A stretch of 64,000 nucleotides of DNA from VRUE01 sp963703895 (GTDB lineage: Bacteria > Actinomycetota > Thermoleophilia > Solirubrobacterales > 70-9): assembly GCA_963703895.1 (NCBI GenBank), contig CAVPFX010000001.1:124001-188000 (forward strand), given 5' to 3'. A model generated the notes under the pieces. The model made no database searches and had not been told where the DNA came from. It saw nothing but the letters and a program-made list of their open reading frames with translations. A program made the position numbers and the translations under genes. Within the stretch, counting starts at the first letter, position 1. Each line of letters starts with the position of its first letter. Below, one piece after another: positions 46,325-53,935 of the stretch.

Positions 46325-48165
46325 ATCGCGCACTCGCCCTCGCCCCTCTCGACCTTGTAGGGGCTGGATCGGTTCCAGTCGATGAACTGCTGCATGGTCT
46401 CGAGGCTGAACTCAGCCGGCATCGTCAGCTCCTTGACCTCAGCTTCGAAGCGCTCGGCGCCAATCCGCTCGGCAAAGTCGTTGAACTCCTCGCTCGCACC
46501 GGAGCGCTCCGCCTCGTACATGCGGACCCAGCGCTCGACCGCCTCGGGCACGCGCTTGGCGGGCAGGCGCGACTTCAACCGCGTGCCGAAGACGACCTCG
46601 CCACCCTCGTAGCGGCCGCCGATGTGCGGGATGTAGGCGGGGATCTGGCGGCCGCCGACTTTCAGCGAGGCGCCGTAGAAGCCGATGTTGGCGATGTGGT
46701 GCTGGCTGCAGCCGTTGGGGCAGCCACTCATCTTGATGTGGATCTTGCGGGTCAGCTCGTCGGTGATCTCCATCGCCTGGAGACGCTCCTTGATCGCCCG
46801 GTTGAGGCCCATCGAGCTGGTGATGCCCATCTTGCAGCTGTCGGTACCGGGGCAACTGACCACGTCGGTGATCTCGTCGGCGCCGGCCTCGTCGAGGCCG
46901 AGCTCGCCGAGCCGCTGCCAGAGGTCGTAGAGCGCCTCGTCGCGAACCCAGCGCAGGACCAGGTTCTGCTGCACGGTGCTGCGGGCGTAGCCGCCGGTGA
47001 ACTCGCGCATGATCGCGGCCAAGCCGCGGAACTGCTCCGGGGTCAGGTCACCGCGCTCGATCTTCACCTCGACCGCCGAGAAGCCCTCCTGGCGCTGCGC
47101 CTGCACGTTGCCTTCGACGAAGCGGTCGAACTGGGAGCGGTCGCCGTTGGGCGAGGCCGCGGCCGGCGGCGCGGCCGGGGCGTTGGCCTGCTCGTCGTCC
47201 TCGAAGCGCAGGCGCTCGACCAGCTCGGCGTCGAAGTCCCGCTCGGCAACCCAGTCGCCCTCGAGCTCGGCGTCGACCTGCTCGCGGAAGGCGTCGATGC
47301 CGATCTTGTCGATCAGGACCTTGATCCGGGCGCGGGCGCGGTTGACGCGCAGCCACTCCTGGCGATCGAAGATGCGCAGCGCGGCCTCGGAGACCTTGAG
47401 GTAGTCGCCGTTGTCGGCCTCGACGAAGTCGTAGAGCGTCGGCGCGACCCGGGCCATGATCGAGGTGCCGCCGCCGACCCGGACCTCGAAGCCCTTGACC
47501 CCGTCGCGTTCGCGCGAGAGGAAGGCGATGTCGTGAATGCCGGTGATCGCGCGGTCCTCGTCGGAGCCGCTGAAGGCGGTCTTGATCTTGCGCGGCATCA
47601 GCTGCGTCGTCGGGTGGCGGACGAAGTAGCGGGCGTAGGCGCCGGCGTAAGGGGTCGGGTCGAAGATCTCGTCGGGGGCGACGCCGGCCCAGGGGTCGCC
47701 GGTGACGTTGCGCACCGTGTTGCCGCAGCCCTCGCGCGAGGAGAGGTCGGCCTCGGCGATCTCGCGCAGCAGCGACTCCATGTCGCGCAGCGGGATGTGG
47801 TGGATCTGGATGTTCTGCCGCGTGGTGATGTGGCCCTTGTTCAGCGGCGCGTACTTCTCGACCACGCTGGCGAAGGCCTCCATCTGCTGCGGGGTGACCC
47901 CGCCGAAGGGAAGCTTGACCCGCACCATCTGCACGTCGGGCTGGCGCTGGCCGTAGACGCCCTGCTTGAGGCGGAAGCCGATGAACTCGTCCTCGGGGAT
48001 CTGGCCGGCGAGGAAGGTCTCGGCTTCGTTTTCGAAGTCGTCGAACTCGCGCTCGATGATCGGGATGATGTGGCCGGGGACGTTGCGGTAGGTCTCTGGG
48101 TTCTCCAGAGACCCGGTGCGGCCCTTGCCCCGCTGCTCCTTCTGCTGGTCGACGGCTACCTCCAC
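46321..48165 (-). CDS. ferredoxin-type sulfite/nitrite reductase (sirohaem, 4Fe-4S)
   Basis: The 614-residue protein starts at the GTG at 48165 (MEVAVDQQKEQRGKG). Two ferredoxin-like half-domains and two sirohaem domains are seen: HITTRQNIQIHHIPLRDME, EGCGNTVRNVTGDPWAGV, STVQQNLVLRWV, then CPGTDSCKMGITSS and MSGCPNGCSQHHIANIGF, which supply the four cluster cysteines (C-x5-C and C-x3-C). Placement directly before cysH supports sulfite reduction to sulfide; nitrite reduction cannot be ruled out. An Ala/Pro insert near residues 385-400 (NAPAAPPAAASPNGD) is unusual. Confidence 0.92.
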   Translation of the reverse strand: MEVAVDQQKEQRGKGRTGSLENPETYRNVPGHIIPIIEREFDDFENEAETFLAGQIPEDEFIGFRLKQGVYGQRQPDVQMVRVKLPFGGVTPQQMEAFASVVEKYAPLNKGHITTRQNIQIHHIPLRDMESLLREIAEADLSSREGCGNTVRNVTGDPWAGVAPDEIFDPTPYAGAYARYFVRHPTTQLMPRKIKTAFSGSDEDRAITGIHDIAFLSRERDGVKGFEVRVGGGTSIMARVAPTLYDFVEADNGDYLKVSEAALRIFDRQEWLRVNRARARIKVLIDKIGIDAFREQVDAELEGDWVAERDFDAELVERLRFEDDEQANAPAAPPAAASPNGDRSQFDRFVEGNVQAQRQEGFSAVEVKIERGDLTPEQFRGLAAIMREFTGGYARSTVQQNLVLRWVRDEALYDLWQRLGELGLDEAGADEITDVVSCPGTDSCKMGITSSMGLNRAIKERLQAMEITDELTRKIHIKMSGCPNGCSQHHIANIGFYGASLKVGGRQIPAYIPHIGGRYEGGEVVFGTRLKSRLPAKRVPEAVERWVRMYEAERSGASEEFNDFAERIGAERFEAEVKELTMPAEFSLETMQQFIDWNRSSPYKVERGEGECAI

Positions 48166-48203
48166 AGGAGGAAAATAGCAAAACCTGACAGGGATTAGGG
48201 TAT

Positions 48204-48602
48204 TTAAGGCTTGGTCAGCTCTGGAGGCAGCTTCTTGCGGGCATGGAGGATCGACGCGGCCTCGCCCGACTCGGCTACGACACCGCCCTCCGGAGCAAGC
48301 GGCAAACCGGCCTCGGACCAACCGACGATCCCCTCGCTCAGCTTCACCGCGTCGTAGCCGGCATCCGCCAACGCCTCGGCCGCCATCGTCGAGCGATTGC
48401 CCCCACGGCAATAAAGAACGACGGGCCGATCCTTGTCGATCTCCCCCGTCCGCTCAGCCAACTCAGCCAGCGGCAAATGAGCAGCCCCCTCGATCCGCCC
48501 CATCTCCCACTCATGATCGGCGCGCACATCAATCAGTTGCGCCCCATCCTCAATCAGCTTCTGGGCCTCGTCTCGGGAGACCTCTCGTGTCTCATCGCTC
48601 AT
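48204..48602 (-). CDS. rhodanese-like sulfurtransferase
   Basis: The 132-residue single rhodanese domain starts at the ATG at 48602: VSRDEAQKLIEDGAQLIDVR, HEWEMGRIEGAAHLPLAE, and active loop VVLYCRGGNRSTMAAEALAD with the catalytic cysteine. GYDAVKLSEGIVGWSEAGLP ends the domain. Single-domain rhodaneses carry persulfide sulfur. It lies 38 bases upstream of the sulfite-reductase gene in the same direction, so it is probably part of the sulfur operon. Confidence 0.93.
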   Translation of the reverse strand: MSDETREVSRDEAQKLIEDGAQLIDVRADHEWEMGRIEGAAHLPLAELAERTGEIDKDRPVVLYCRGGNRSTMAAEALADAGYDAVKLSEGIVGWSEAGLPLAPEGGVVAESGEAASILHARKKLPPELTKP

Positions 48603-48640
48603 GAGACGAAATCTAGCCAACCGGTCTCGAGAGGGGTGAG

Positions 48641-48697
48641 GTGCCCCTCCCAAAACACTCAAGCGCGGCTCCTGCCGCGCGTTTTGGGAGGGGGCAC
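48641..48697. repeat. ACTCAA-bulge nested hairpin (plus orientation)
   Basis: GTGCCCCTCCCAAAAC (48641-48656) pairs with GTTTTGGGAGGGGGCAC (48681-48697; one extra G) around unpaired ACTCAA and the inner stem GCGCGGC/GCCGCGC. The centre is nearly identical to that of 43667-43744. It lies between the dodecin and rhodanese genes, both on the minus strand. Confidence 0.88.
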
Positions 48698-48717
48698 CCC
48701 GCCCCTTCCCAGTCCCG

Positions 48718-48927
48718 TTAGTCGATGTCAGTCCCCTCGATCAGGAAGGCAACGCGCACGTGAGCACGGTACTCATCCAGGTTCTCCCCCCGGATCCCGG
48801 TCGAGACGATGTCGACGGCGCGGATGTTGCGCAGCGTGCCCTGTGCCTGACTCAGTGCCTGGCGGGCGGCGTCGTCGGTTGAGGTTTTGGAGCTACCGAC
48901 CAGCTCGATGATCTTCACGACAGCCAT
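48718..48927 (-). CDS. dodecin
   Basis: The 69-residue protein starts at the ATG at 48927 (AGAAGGAGAG upstream). Dodecin pattern: VVKIIELVGSSKTSTDDAAR, ALSQAQGTLRNIRAVDIVST, and VRVAFLIEGTD. Dodecins form hollow dodecamers that store flavin or CoA. Complete for the family. Confidence 0.93.
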   Translation of the reverse strand: MAVVKIIELVGSSKTSTDDAARQALSQAQGTLRNIRAVDIVSTGIRGENLDEYRAHVRVAFLIEGTDID

Positions 48928-49109
48928 CTCTCTCCTTCTTCTGAATCCATCACAGTGCCCTTGGCGCTGACTCCCTCGAGCAGCGCAGCCCGCTGCCACG
49001 GGCCGATGGCGTCCTCCTCCATGCCGGGCGCCGGCGCCGTCTCCGCGCGAAACCGCTCGATTGCCGTCGCGATCGCGACGGCCTCGTTCTCGCTCGGGGT
49101 CCGGGGCAT
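48915..49109 (-). CDS. small protein, possibly acyl-CoA carboxylase epsilon-like
   Basis: The 64-residue protein is MPRTPSENEAVAIATAIERF and so on, with GPWQRAALLEGVS near its end. The N-terminal P-s-x-E-x-A-a-i-x-x-A helix followed by a W-x-R-A-A-L-L segment resembles actinobacterial acyl-CoA carboxylase epsilon subunits, which are poorly conserved. No carboxylase beta gene is adjacent, so the assignment is weak. It overlaps the dodecin start by 13 bases. Confidence 0.5.
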   Translation of the reverse strand: MPRTPSENEAVAIATAIERFRAETAPAPGMEEDAIGPWQRAALLEGVSAKGTVMDSEEGERWLS

Positions 49110-49154
49110 GCACGAAGCCTAGATGACTGCGAATTGACGCACTCCCGTGCGTCT

Positions 49155-49184
49155 TGCGTTACATTACTTCGATGGAGGTGATGT
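49155..49184 (+). promoter_or_regulatory. inverted repeat overlapping the RBS of the RHH-PIN module
   Basis: GTTACATTAC, a 10-base spacer, and GTGATGTAAC form an inverted repeat with nine of ten matching positions. The right arm overlaps the GGAGGTGATG ribosome-binding site of the antitoxin gene. RHH antitoxins bind such repeats to autoregulate. Coordinates are accurate to a few bases. Confidence 0.65.
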
Positions 49185-49187
49185 AAC

Positions 49188-49436
49188 GTGGCCCGCATGA
49201 AGCGACTGCAGATATCGATCGAGCCCGAGCTGGACGCGGCGGTGGAAAGACGCGCCGAAGAAGAGGGGCTCTCGAAGGCGGAGGTGATCAGACGTTGCGT
49301 GCGGGAGGAGATACGGCCATTGCCACCCATAGAGGAGGATCCGCTGTTCAAGATGTTCGGCACGGTGTCCAGCGATCCAGACGACAACCGGACGATCGAC
49401 GAGGTCATATACGGCCCGTCGAACCCAGACCCCTGA
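49188..49436 (+). CDS. ribbon-helix-helix (CopG/Arc type) antitoxin
   Basis: The 82-residue protein starts at a GTG (GGAGGT eight bases upstream); ATG at 49197 is an alternative. The N-terminal RHH fold is MKRLQISIEPELDAAVERRA and GLSKAEVIRRCVREEI. The C-terminal half (PLFKMFGTVSSDPDDNRTID) is acidic and would neutralise the toxin. It overlaps the PIN gene, as in type II toxin-antitoxin operons. Confidence 0.87.
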   Translation: MARMKRLQISIEPELDAAVERRAEEEGLSKAEVIRRCVREEIRPLPPIEEDPLFKMFGTVSSDPDDNRTIDEVIYGPSNPDP

Positions 49437-49834
49437 TCTTCGTCGACACGTCGTTTCTGATCGCGGGGTTTGACACGCGCGATCCACACCACGAGGAGGC
49501 CAGGCGCCTTGCCGGCCAACTCGGAGGTCGAAAGATGATCACGACCAATCACATCCGAGGTGAGGGGTGGACGTGGTTTCGGAGAAAGCGATGGCACGGG
49601 AAGGCCGTTGAATTCCTCGACGCCCTGACCGCTGCCCCAAGCCACGTAAAAGTCGACTTCGTGCCGGTAGGGATTGAGGACGAAGCACTCCACTGGCTGC
49701 GCCAACACGACGAGCGCGAGTACTCGTTCGTCGATGCCACCAGCTTCGCCTTCATGCGGTCCAAGCGGATCGAAGAGGCGCTCGCCTTCGACGGCGACTT
49801 CGCCGCGGCCGGCTTCGTCGAACTGCGGCCCTAG
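49433..49834 (+). CDS. PIN-domain ribonuclease toxin (VapC-like), unusual CTG start
   Basis: The 133-residue protein shows the PIN acidic set: FVDTSFLIAGFD (first Asp), NHIRGEGWTWF (Glu), and YSFVDATSFAFMRSKRI (later Asp), ending ALAFDGDFAAAGF. No ATG, GTG or TTG lies at the correct place. A CTG at 49433 overlaps the antitoxin stop (CTGA), which suggests coupled initiation at a rare codon; a longer frame upstream would lie inside the antitoxin gene. VapC toxins cleave tRNA or rRNA. Confidence 0.83.
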   Translation: MIFVDTSFLIAGFDTRDPHHEEARRLAGQLGGRKMITTNHIRGEGWTWFRRKRWHGKAVEFLDALTAAPSHVKVDFVPVGIEDEALHWLRQHDEREYSFVDATSFAFMRSKRIEEALAFDGDFAAAGFVELRP

Positions 49835-49879
49835 CCAACCGAGACCGGCGCAGCTCCCTCGAGTCGCCCCAAAACAAAC

Positions 49880-49993
49880 GACCCGGGCCGACGAGGGAGG
49901 CGTCGAACCCGGGTCAATGTTTGCTGGTCACCGTCGGTAGGGGACCGACGGCAGGGGGGTAGCCGGCAGGGATCCGGCTGTGCCGCTGCGGCA
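49880..49993. other. structured intergenic region with four hairpins (gene-free 49835-50204)
   Basis: The 370 bases between the PIN module and the TetR gene have no gene. GACCCGGG..CCCGGGTC (49880-49915) is a nested hairpin. CCGTCGGT/ACCGACGG (49931-49951), GCCGG/CCGGC (49962-49978) and TGCCGCTGCGGCA (49981-49993) follow in quick succession. The cluster could be a terminator series or a structured RNA; I could not match it to a known riboswitch. From 50010 the sequence is AT-richer and promoter-like. Confidence 0.45.
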
Positions 49994-50101
49994 TCTTTGG
50001 GCCGTCCACATAAAAACATAGCCCTACGCATAAAGCAAGTCTGCAGCAGCGGTTATTTGTTAAGGCTGAACCTAGCGGTGCGTGAATTCTCCTTGCTAAC
50101 G

Positions 50102-50122
50102 GGCTAAATAGCCTATTTAGCC
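50102..50122. promoter_or_regulatory. 21-nt palindromic operator upstream of the double TetR gene
   Basis: GGCTAAATA-GCC-TATTTAGCC is a perfect inverted repeat with 9-base arms and a 3-base spacer, in an otherwise AT-rich leader 83 bases before the ATG at 50205. TetR proteins bind sites of this size and symmetry, so it is the likely autoregulatory operator. Confidence 0.65.
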
Positions 50123-50204
50123 ACCTGAAATCATTTGCGCTCCAAAAGAATCGCCCGTACCATCGAACGCTCTGACAGATTCAAGCATCCAAAGGGGCAA
50201 CTAG

Positions 50205-51515
50205 ATGGCCAGTTATGGTCCGGTCGCGATGGTCACGACGCCGTGGGGGGACGCAGCCACGTTGCGCGATCGCAAGCTCCAACCGGGGCGGCGATTGCCG
50301 CCGGAGGAGGTCGCACGAAATCAGCAGGAGCGACTCTTCGCCGCTCTGGTCGCGGTGGTCGCCGAGAAGGGCTACGAGGGGACCCGGGTCGAGGACCTGC
50401 TCGAGCTCTCCGGTGTCTCGCGCAGCGCCTTCTACGCCCACTTCAGCGACAAGGAGGAGTGCCTGCTCGCTGCCCTGCACGCCTTCGTCGGACCGACCGT
50501 CGGCGCCATCTTCGGCGACGGCGGCCCGCCCCCGGACGAACTGCGCGCCCGCCAGGCCTTCGACGCCTTCATCAACCTGATTGTCGAACAGGCGGCGGCG
50601 GCGCGGATGTGCCTGGTCGAGATCTACGCCGCCGGCCCGCGGGCGATCGAAGAGATCGACCGCACTACCGACGGCGTGCAGGCCTTTCTCTCGGCCACGC
50701 TCGAGCAGGTTCCCGGCCGCCAGGGCATGCCGCCCGAGATCGTGCGGGCGATGGTCGGCGGCGTGCGCAAGGTGATCCACAGCCGCCTCTACCGCCAGGA
50801 GGAGAGCGAACTGATCGAGCTGATTCCACAGATGTGGGATTGGTTCGCTGTGTATGAGCCGCCGCCGGAGCCACTGCGCCGGCCGCGCAGGTCCGCCGCG
50901 CAGAACGGCGGTCCGCCCAACGGCTACGACCCAGCCGAACGGATCCTGCGCGCGCTCGCCGCGGTGGTCGCCGAGAAGGGCTACCCAGCAATGACAATCG
51001 GTGACATAGCCGCCCGCGCCTCGATCTCGCTCTCCACCTTCTACGCCAACTTCGCCGACAAGGAGGAGGCGATGCTGGCCGCCGTCGACACCGGCTCCTC
51101 GCAGATGCTGGCGACGACCCTGCCGGCCTTCCGCCGGGCCCCCGACTGGCCGCACGCGGTCCGCGGCGCCTTCGGCGCGATGTTTGCCTTCTGCGCCGCC
51201 GAGCCCGATTACACGACCCTCGGCGCGGTCGACGTCTACGCCGCCGGGCGCCGGGCGCTGGAACAGCGCGACGAGGTGATGAAGACGATGGAGGCCCTGC
51301 TGAGCCCCGGCTTCGAGATCAAGCCGGACGTCAGCCCGATCGCCGCCGAGGCGATCGGCGGCGCGATCTACTCGATGATCTACGACCAGATCAAAAGCGG
51401 TGGCGCCGAGAACATGCAGGAGGTCGCGCCGCTCGCCACCTACATCACCCTGGCGCCCTTCATCGGCGCCGCGGAGGCCTGCACTATCGCCAACGGCGAC
51501 GGTCGCGGCCGCTGA
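50205..51515 (+). CDS. double TetR-family regulator (two fused TetR units)
   Basis: The 436-residue protein starts at an ATG with AAAGGGG upstream. Unit 1: HTH at about residues 42-88 (FAALVAVVAEKGYEGTRVED, SGVSRSAFYAHFSDKEECLL), ligand domain to about 220. Unit 2: HTH at about 245-292 (LAAVVAEKGYPAMTIGDIAA, ASISLSTFYANFADKEEAML), ligand domain to about 430. The halves resemble each other (VVAEKGY, EIYAAGPRA and DVYAAGRRA), pointing to internal duplication. A single chain would mimic a TetR dimer or bind two operators. The next gene lies on the opposite strand, so the target is probably its own promoter. Confidence 0.9.
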   Translation: MASYGPVAMVTTPWGDAATLRDRKLQPGRRLPPEEVARNQQERLFAALVAVVAEKGYEGTRVEDLLELSGVSRSAFYAHFSDKEECLLAALHAFVGPTVGAIFGDGGPPPDELRARQAFDAFINLIVEQAAAARMCLVEIYAAGPRAIEEIDRTTDGVQAFLSATLEQVPGRQGMPPEIVRAMVGGVRKVIHSRLYRQEESELIELIPQMWDWFAVYEPPPEPLRRPRRSAAQNGGPPNGYDPAERILRALAAVVAEKGYPAMTIGDIAARASISLSTFYANFADKEEAMLAAVDTGSSQMLATTLPAFRRAPDWPHAVRGAFGAMFAFCAAEPDYTTLGAVDVYAAGRRALEQRDEVMKTMEALLSPGFEIKPDVSPIAAEAIGGAIYSMIYDQIKSGGAENMQEVAPLATYITLAPFIGAAEACTIANGDGRGR

Positions 51516-51526
51516 CCCGGCCTCGG

Positions 51527-51940
51527 CTAGGTCTTGCGAAACGGATTTTCAACGCGGACCCCGGCGTAGTCCTGACCGTCGTTGAGATCCTCCGACAGCA
51601 CCGTGTCGCAGCGGAGGGCCCGGGCCGCCTCGAGAATCGCCGCATCCCAGTAGGAGATCAGGAAGCGGCGACGCGTCGCCATCGCCGCGAGCAGGATCTG
51701 GCGGGTCACATCGGCGAGGGGGAAGCGCAGGAAGGACTCGACCAGGGCAAGCGCCTGCTCGTGGGTCAGCGGGTCCGGACGCCCCTCACGGGTCGCCTGG
51801 ACGTAGAACTCCTGAAGGACCTGAACCGAGAGAGCGAGGTCTCGCTCAGCAAGGAGGCCGCGCGCGATCTCGGCCTTATGGCGCTCCTCGGGATCGCGTG
51901 AGACCGCGTAGAGCAGGATGTTCGTGTCAACGAACCGCAC
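51527..51940 (-). CDS. PIN-domain ribonuclease toxin (VapC-like)
   Basis: The 137-residue protein has PIN motifs MRFVDTNILLYAVSRDP (Asp), LSVQVLQEFYVQATR (Glu), SYWDAAILEAARALRC (Asp) and LSEDLNDGQ (Asp), the full catalytic set. It overlaps the antitoxin stop by 14 bases. It is convergent with the double TetR gene with 11 bases between stops. Role as a toxin is inferred from its antitoxin partner. Confidence 0.9.
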   Translation of the reverse strand: MRFVDTNILLYAVSRDPEERHKAEIARGLLAERDLALSVQVLQEFYVQATREGRPDPLTHEQALALVESFLRFPLADVTRQILLAAMATRRRFLISYWDAAILEAARALRCDTVLSEDLNDGQDYAGVRVENPFRKT

Positions 51941-52166
51941 GCCGGTGGATCTGGTCGCGATCGAGACGATCGCCAGCGCGGAAGCTGCCGATTTCGGCGA
52001 GCACCTCGTCCTGCTGGGACTTCAAGCGGGCGAACTCCGCATCTTGGTCACCCAGAGAACGCAGGTAGCTGGCGACGAGGCTGCTGACTGAGCTACCGGC
52101 CTCGGCCGCCCGAATCCGAGCCGCCCTGTAGACATCGTCGGGCACCGAAACCGTCAAATTCTTCAC
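51927..52166 (-). CDS. ribbon-helix-helix-like antitoxin of the PIN module
   Basis: The 79-residue protein starts at the GTG at 52166. Its N-terminus VKNLTVSVPDDVYRAARIRA, then SVSSLVASYLRSLGDQD, is an RHH (DUF6364/CopG-like) fold. The C-terminus (FARLKSQQDEVLAEIGSFRA) is helical and basic. It overlaps the toxin gene. No ribosome-binding site precedes it, and repeat elements overlap its start. Confidence 0.82.
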   Translation of the reverse strand: MKNLTVSVPDDVYRAARIRAAEAGSSVSSLVASYLRSLGDQDAEFARLKSQQDEVLAEIGSFRAGDRLDRDQIHRRAVR

Positions 52167-52184
52167 AGTTTCACAGTATCACAG
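52164..52184 (-). promoter_or_regulatory. CTGTGA direct repeats at the antitoxin start
   Basis: On the minus strand three copies CTGTGATA, CTGTGAAA and CTGTGAAG follow at 8-base intervals, the last covering the GTG start codon. Evenly spaced direct repeats are typical RHH operators. The transcript may be leaderless. Confidence 0.55.
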
Positions 52185-52186
52185 GC

Positions 52187-53899
52187 TCACGGCTCATCGG
52201 CGTTGCCGAGGCCGTCGACGGGGCGGCCGTGCTTGGTGATGGCGCAGAGCGCCGTACCGGGATCGAAGGGGTCGGTGAGGGCGCGGCCGGCGGAGGTGCC
52301 GCGGGCCGGGTGCCCCGGCCTCGCCACGGTGCCGCGTCCGCACTGGATCGAGAAGTCCTTGGTTCCGTCGCGGGCGTCAATCACGTCGTCGCCGCCACCA
52401 CCGTAGAAGCGATCGGCACCTGGCTGGCCGAGGATCGCGTTGGGACGGCCGTCGCCGACGAGGATGTCCCAGTCGAAGGAGCCCTCCATGTCCTCGTTGG
52501 TCGGCGAGAGGTGGACTTTGTTGCAGCCTGGGATCGCATCGATCCAAGCAGCGTGGGCTGGAAAGGAAACGTGGAGGATGCCCGGATGCGCGGGCGTCTC
52601 GGCGAAAGAGGCGTCGTCGCGACCGGGGCCGCCGACTAGGGCGCCGCCGGCGCAACCACCGCCGGCAGCGAGCAGGTCGCCGTCCTCTTCGCCATAGAGG
52701 AAGGTCGGCCCTGGCCTGCTGCCGATCAGGCCATCGGCGCCGGCGCCGCCGTAGAGCTTGTCGGCGCCGAAGCCGCCCTCGATCAGGTCGTCCTCGTCAC
52801 CGCCGCGGATCGTGTCGTTGCCGAGACCGCCGGCGATGCGGATGTTCTGCGCCCCTTCAAGCGAGCCTTCGACGGTGAGGCTGTCGCGGCCCGGGCCGAG
52901 GTCTGCCATCAGCCAGCGGGCCGGTCCTTCGGTCGGGCAGCTCGCCTGAGCAGGGCTGACTCGCACGCAGCCCGGGCCGAGCGCAATCGGCTTTGCGGCG
53001 GTGATCCCAAAGGTCGAGAACTCTTCGTTGAAGGCGACCACGAACTGGTCGCGGCCGCCACCGCCGATCAGCTGCAGCCCGCCACCGCCACCGGACATCG
53101 GATCGACGTCGACGTAGGCGGACGCTTTCAGCTTCGCTTCCCGCCCACAGGAAACGGTGTTCCCCTTGGCGCCGTTGCAGCGATCGGTCCCCTGGCCGCC
53201 GACCAGGTCGTCCTTGCCACCGCCGCCGCGGATCACGTCATCGCCAGCGCCGCCGTCGATGACGTTGGCCTGGCCATTGCCAACGAGGACGTCGTCGAAG
53301 GCCGAGCCTTCGAGGTTCTCGAAGCGGAAGAGCCGGTCGTGGCCGTCGCCTTTTGCCCGGTGCCTGGCCAGGGAAACCTTTACCCCGCCGCTCTTTCCCG
53401 CACCGACATCGGTGGCGAAGGAAGCGATGTCGCCCTTGCCGGGGCCGCCGTCCATGCGGTCGTAGCCGTAATCGCCGTGGACGAAGTCGGAGTCGCCCGG
53501 GCCGCCGTTGAGGGTGTCAATGCCGAGGCTGCCGGCCACTTCGTCGGCGCCGCCGGGCCCGCCGGTCAGCTTGTCGTCGCCGAGGTCGCCGATCACCCGG
53601 TCGTCCCCGCCGGCGCCACCGTCGGCGATGTCGTTGCCACGGCCGCCGTGGATCAGGTCTTCGCCGGGCCCGCCGCAGAGCAGGTCGTTGCCGAGACTGC
53701 CGGTGATCGTGTCGTTGCCGTCGCCGCCCCAGATCACGTCGCGCTCAGGAGTCCCCTGCAGCACGTCGTCGTCGTCGGTGCCAACGATCTTGGCCTGCCG
53801 CCCGTGGCAGCGCGGCACGTCTTCGTCCGACGGCACGGCCGCCGCCAGAAAAGACGCGAGCAGGAAGACGAGGGCCAGCGGTAGGAGGAGCGTTCTCAT
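52187..53899 (-). CDS. exported RTX-like calcium-binding repeat protein
   Basis: The 570-residue protein has a signal peptide (MRTLLLPLALVFLLASFLAA) and many nonapeptide repeats of the GGxGxDxxx type: IWGGDGNDTITGSLGNDLLC, GGAGDDVIRGGGGKDDLVGG, IRGGDEDDLIEGGFGADKLYG and FYGGGGDDVIDAR. The repeats form two blocks (about 40-250 and 355-500), separated by a β-rich domain with possible disulfides. RTX repeats fold on calcium into parallel β-rolls. No type I secretion genes or C-terminal secretion signal are present; the N-terminal signal implies Sec export. Function unknown. Confidence 0.88.
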   Translation of the reverse strand: MRTLLLPLALVFLLASFLAAAVPSDEDVPRCHGRQAKIVGTDDDDVLQGTPERDVIWGGDGNDTITGSLGNDLLCGGPGEDLIHGGRGNDIADGGAGGDDRVIGDLGDDKLTGGPGGADEVAGSLGIDTLNGGPGDSDFVHGDYGYDRMDGGPGKGDIASFATDVGAGKSGGVKVSLARHRAKGDGHDRLFRFENLEGSAFDDVLVGNGQANVIDGGAGDDVIRGGGGKDDLVGGQGTDRCNGAKGNTVSCGREAKLKASAYVDVDPMSGGGGGLQLIGGGGRDQFVVAFNEEFSTFGITAAKPIALGPGCVRVSPAQASCPTEGPARWLMADLGPGRDSLTVEGSLEGAQNIRIAGGLGNDTIRGGDEDDLIEGGFGADKLYGGAGADGLIGSRPGPTFLYGEEDGDLLAAGGGCAGGALVGGPGRDDASFAETPAHPGILHVSFPAHAAWIDAIPGCNKVHLSPTNEDMEGSFDWDILVGDGRPNAILGQPGADRFYGGGGDDVIDARDGTKDFSIQCGRGTVARPGHPARGTSAGRALTDPFDPGTALCAITKHGRPVDGLGNADEP

Positions 53900-53935
53900 C
53901 GCGCCCGAACCCTAATTGGGCCCTCGGCCACTCGC

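Noticed and set aside
46624..48198. A 524-codon plus-strand frame
   Set aside because: It is antisense to the sulfite/nitrite reductase, whose sirohaem and cluster motifs are complete on the minus strand.
49880..49993. Known riboswitch (c-di-GMP, c-di-AMP or cobalamin)
   Set aside because: The hairpins do not show the conserved joining motifs I could recall for these classes; left as unassigned structure.
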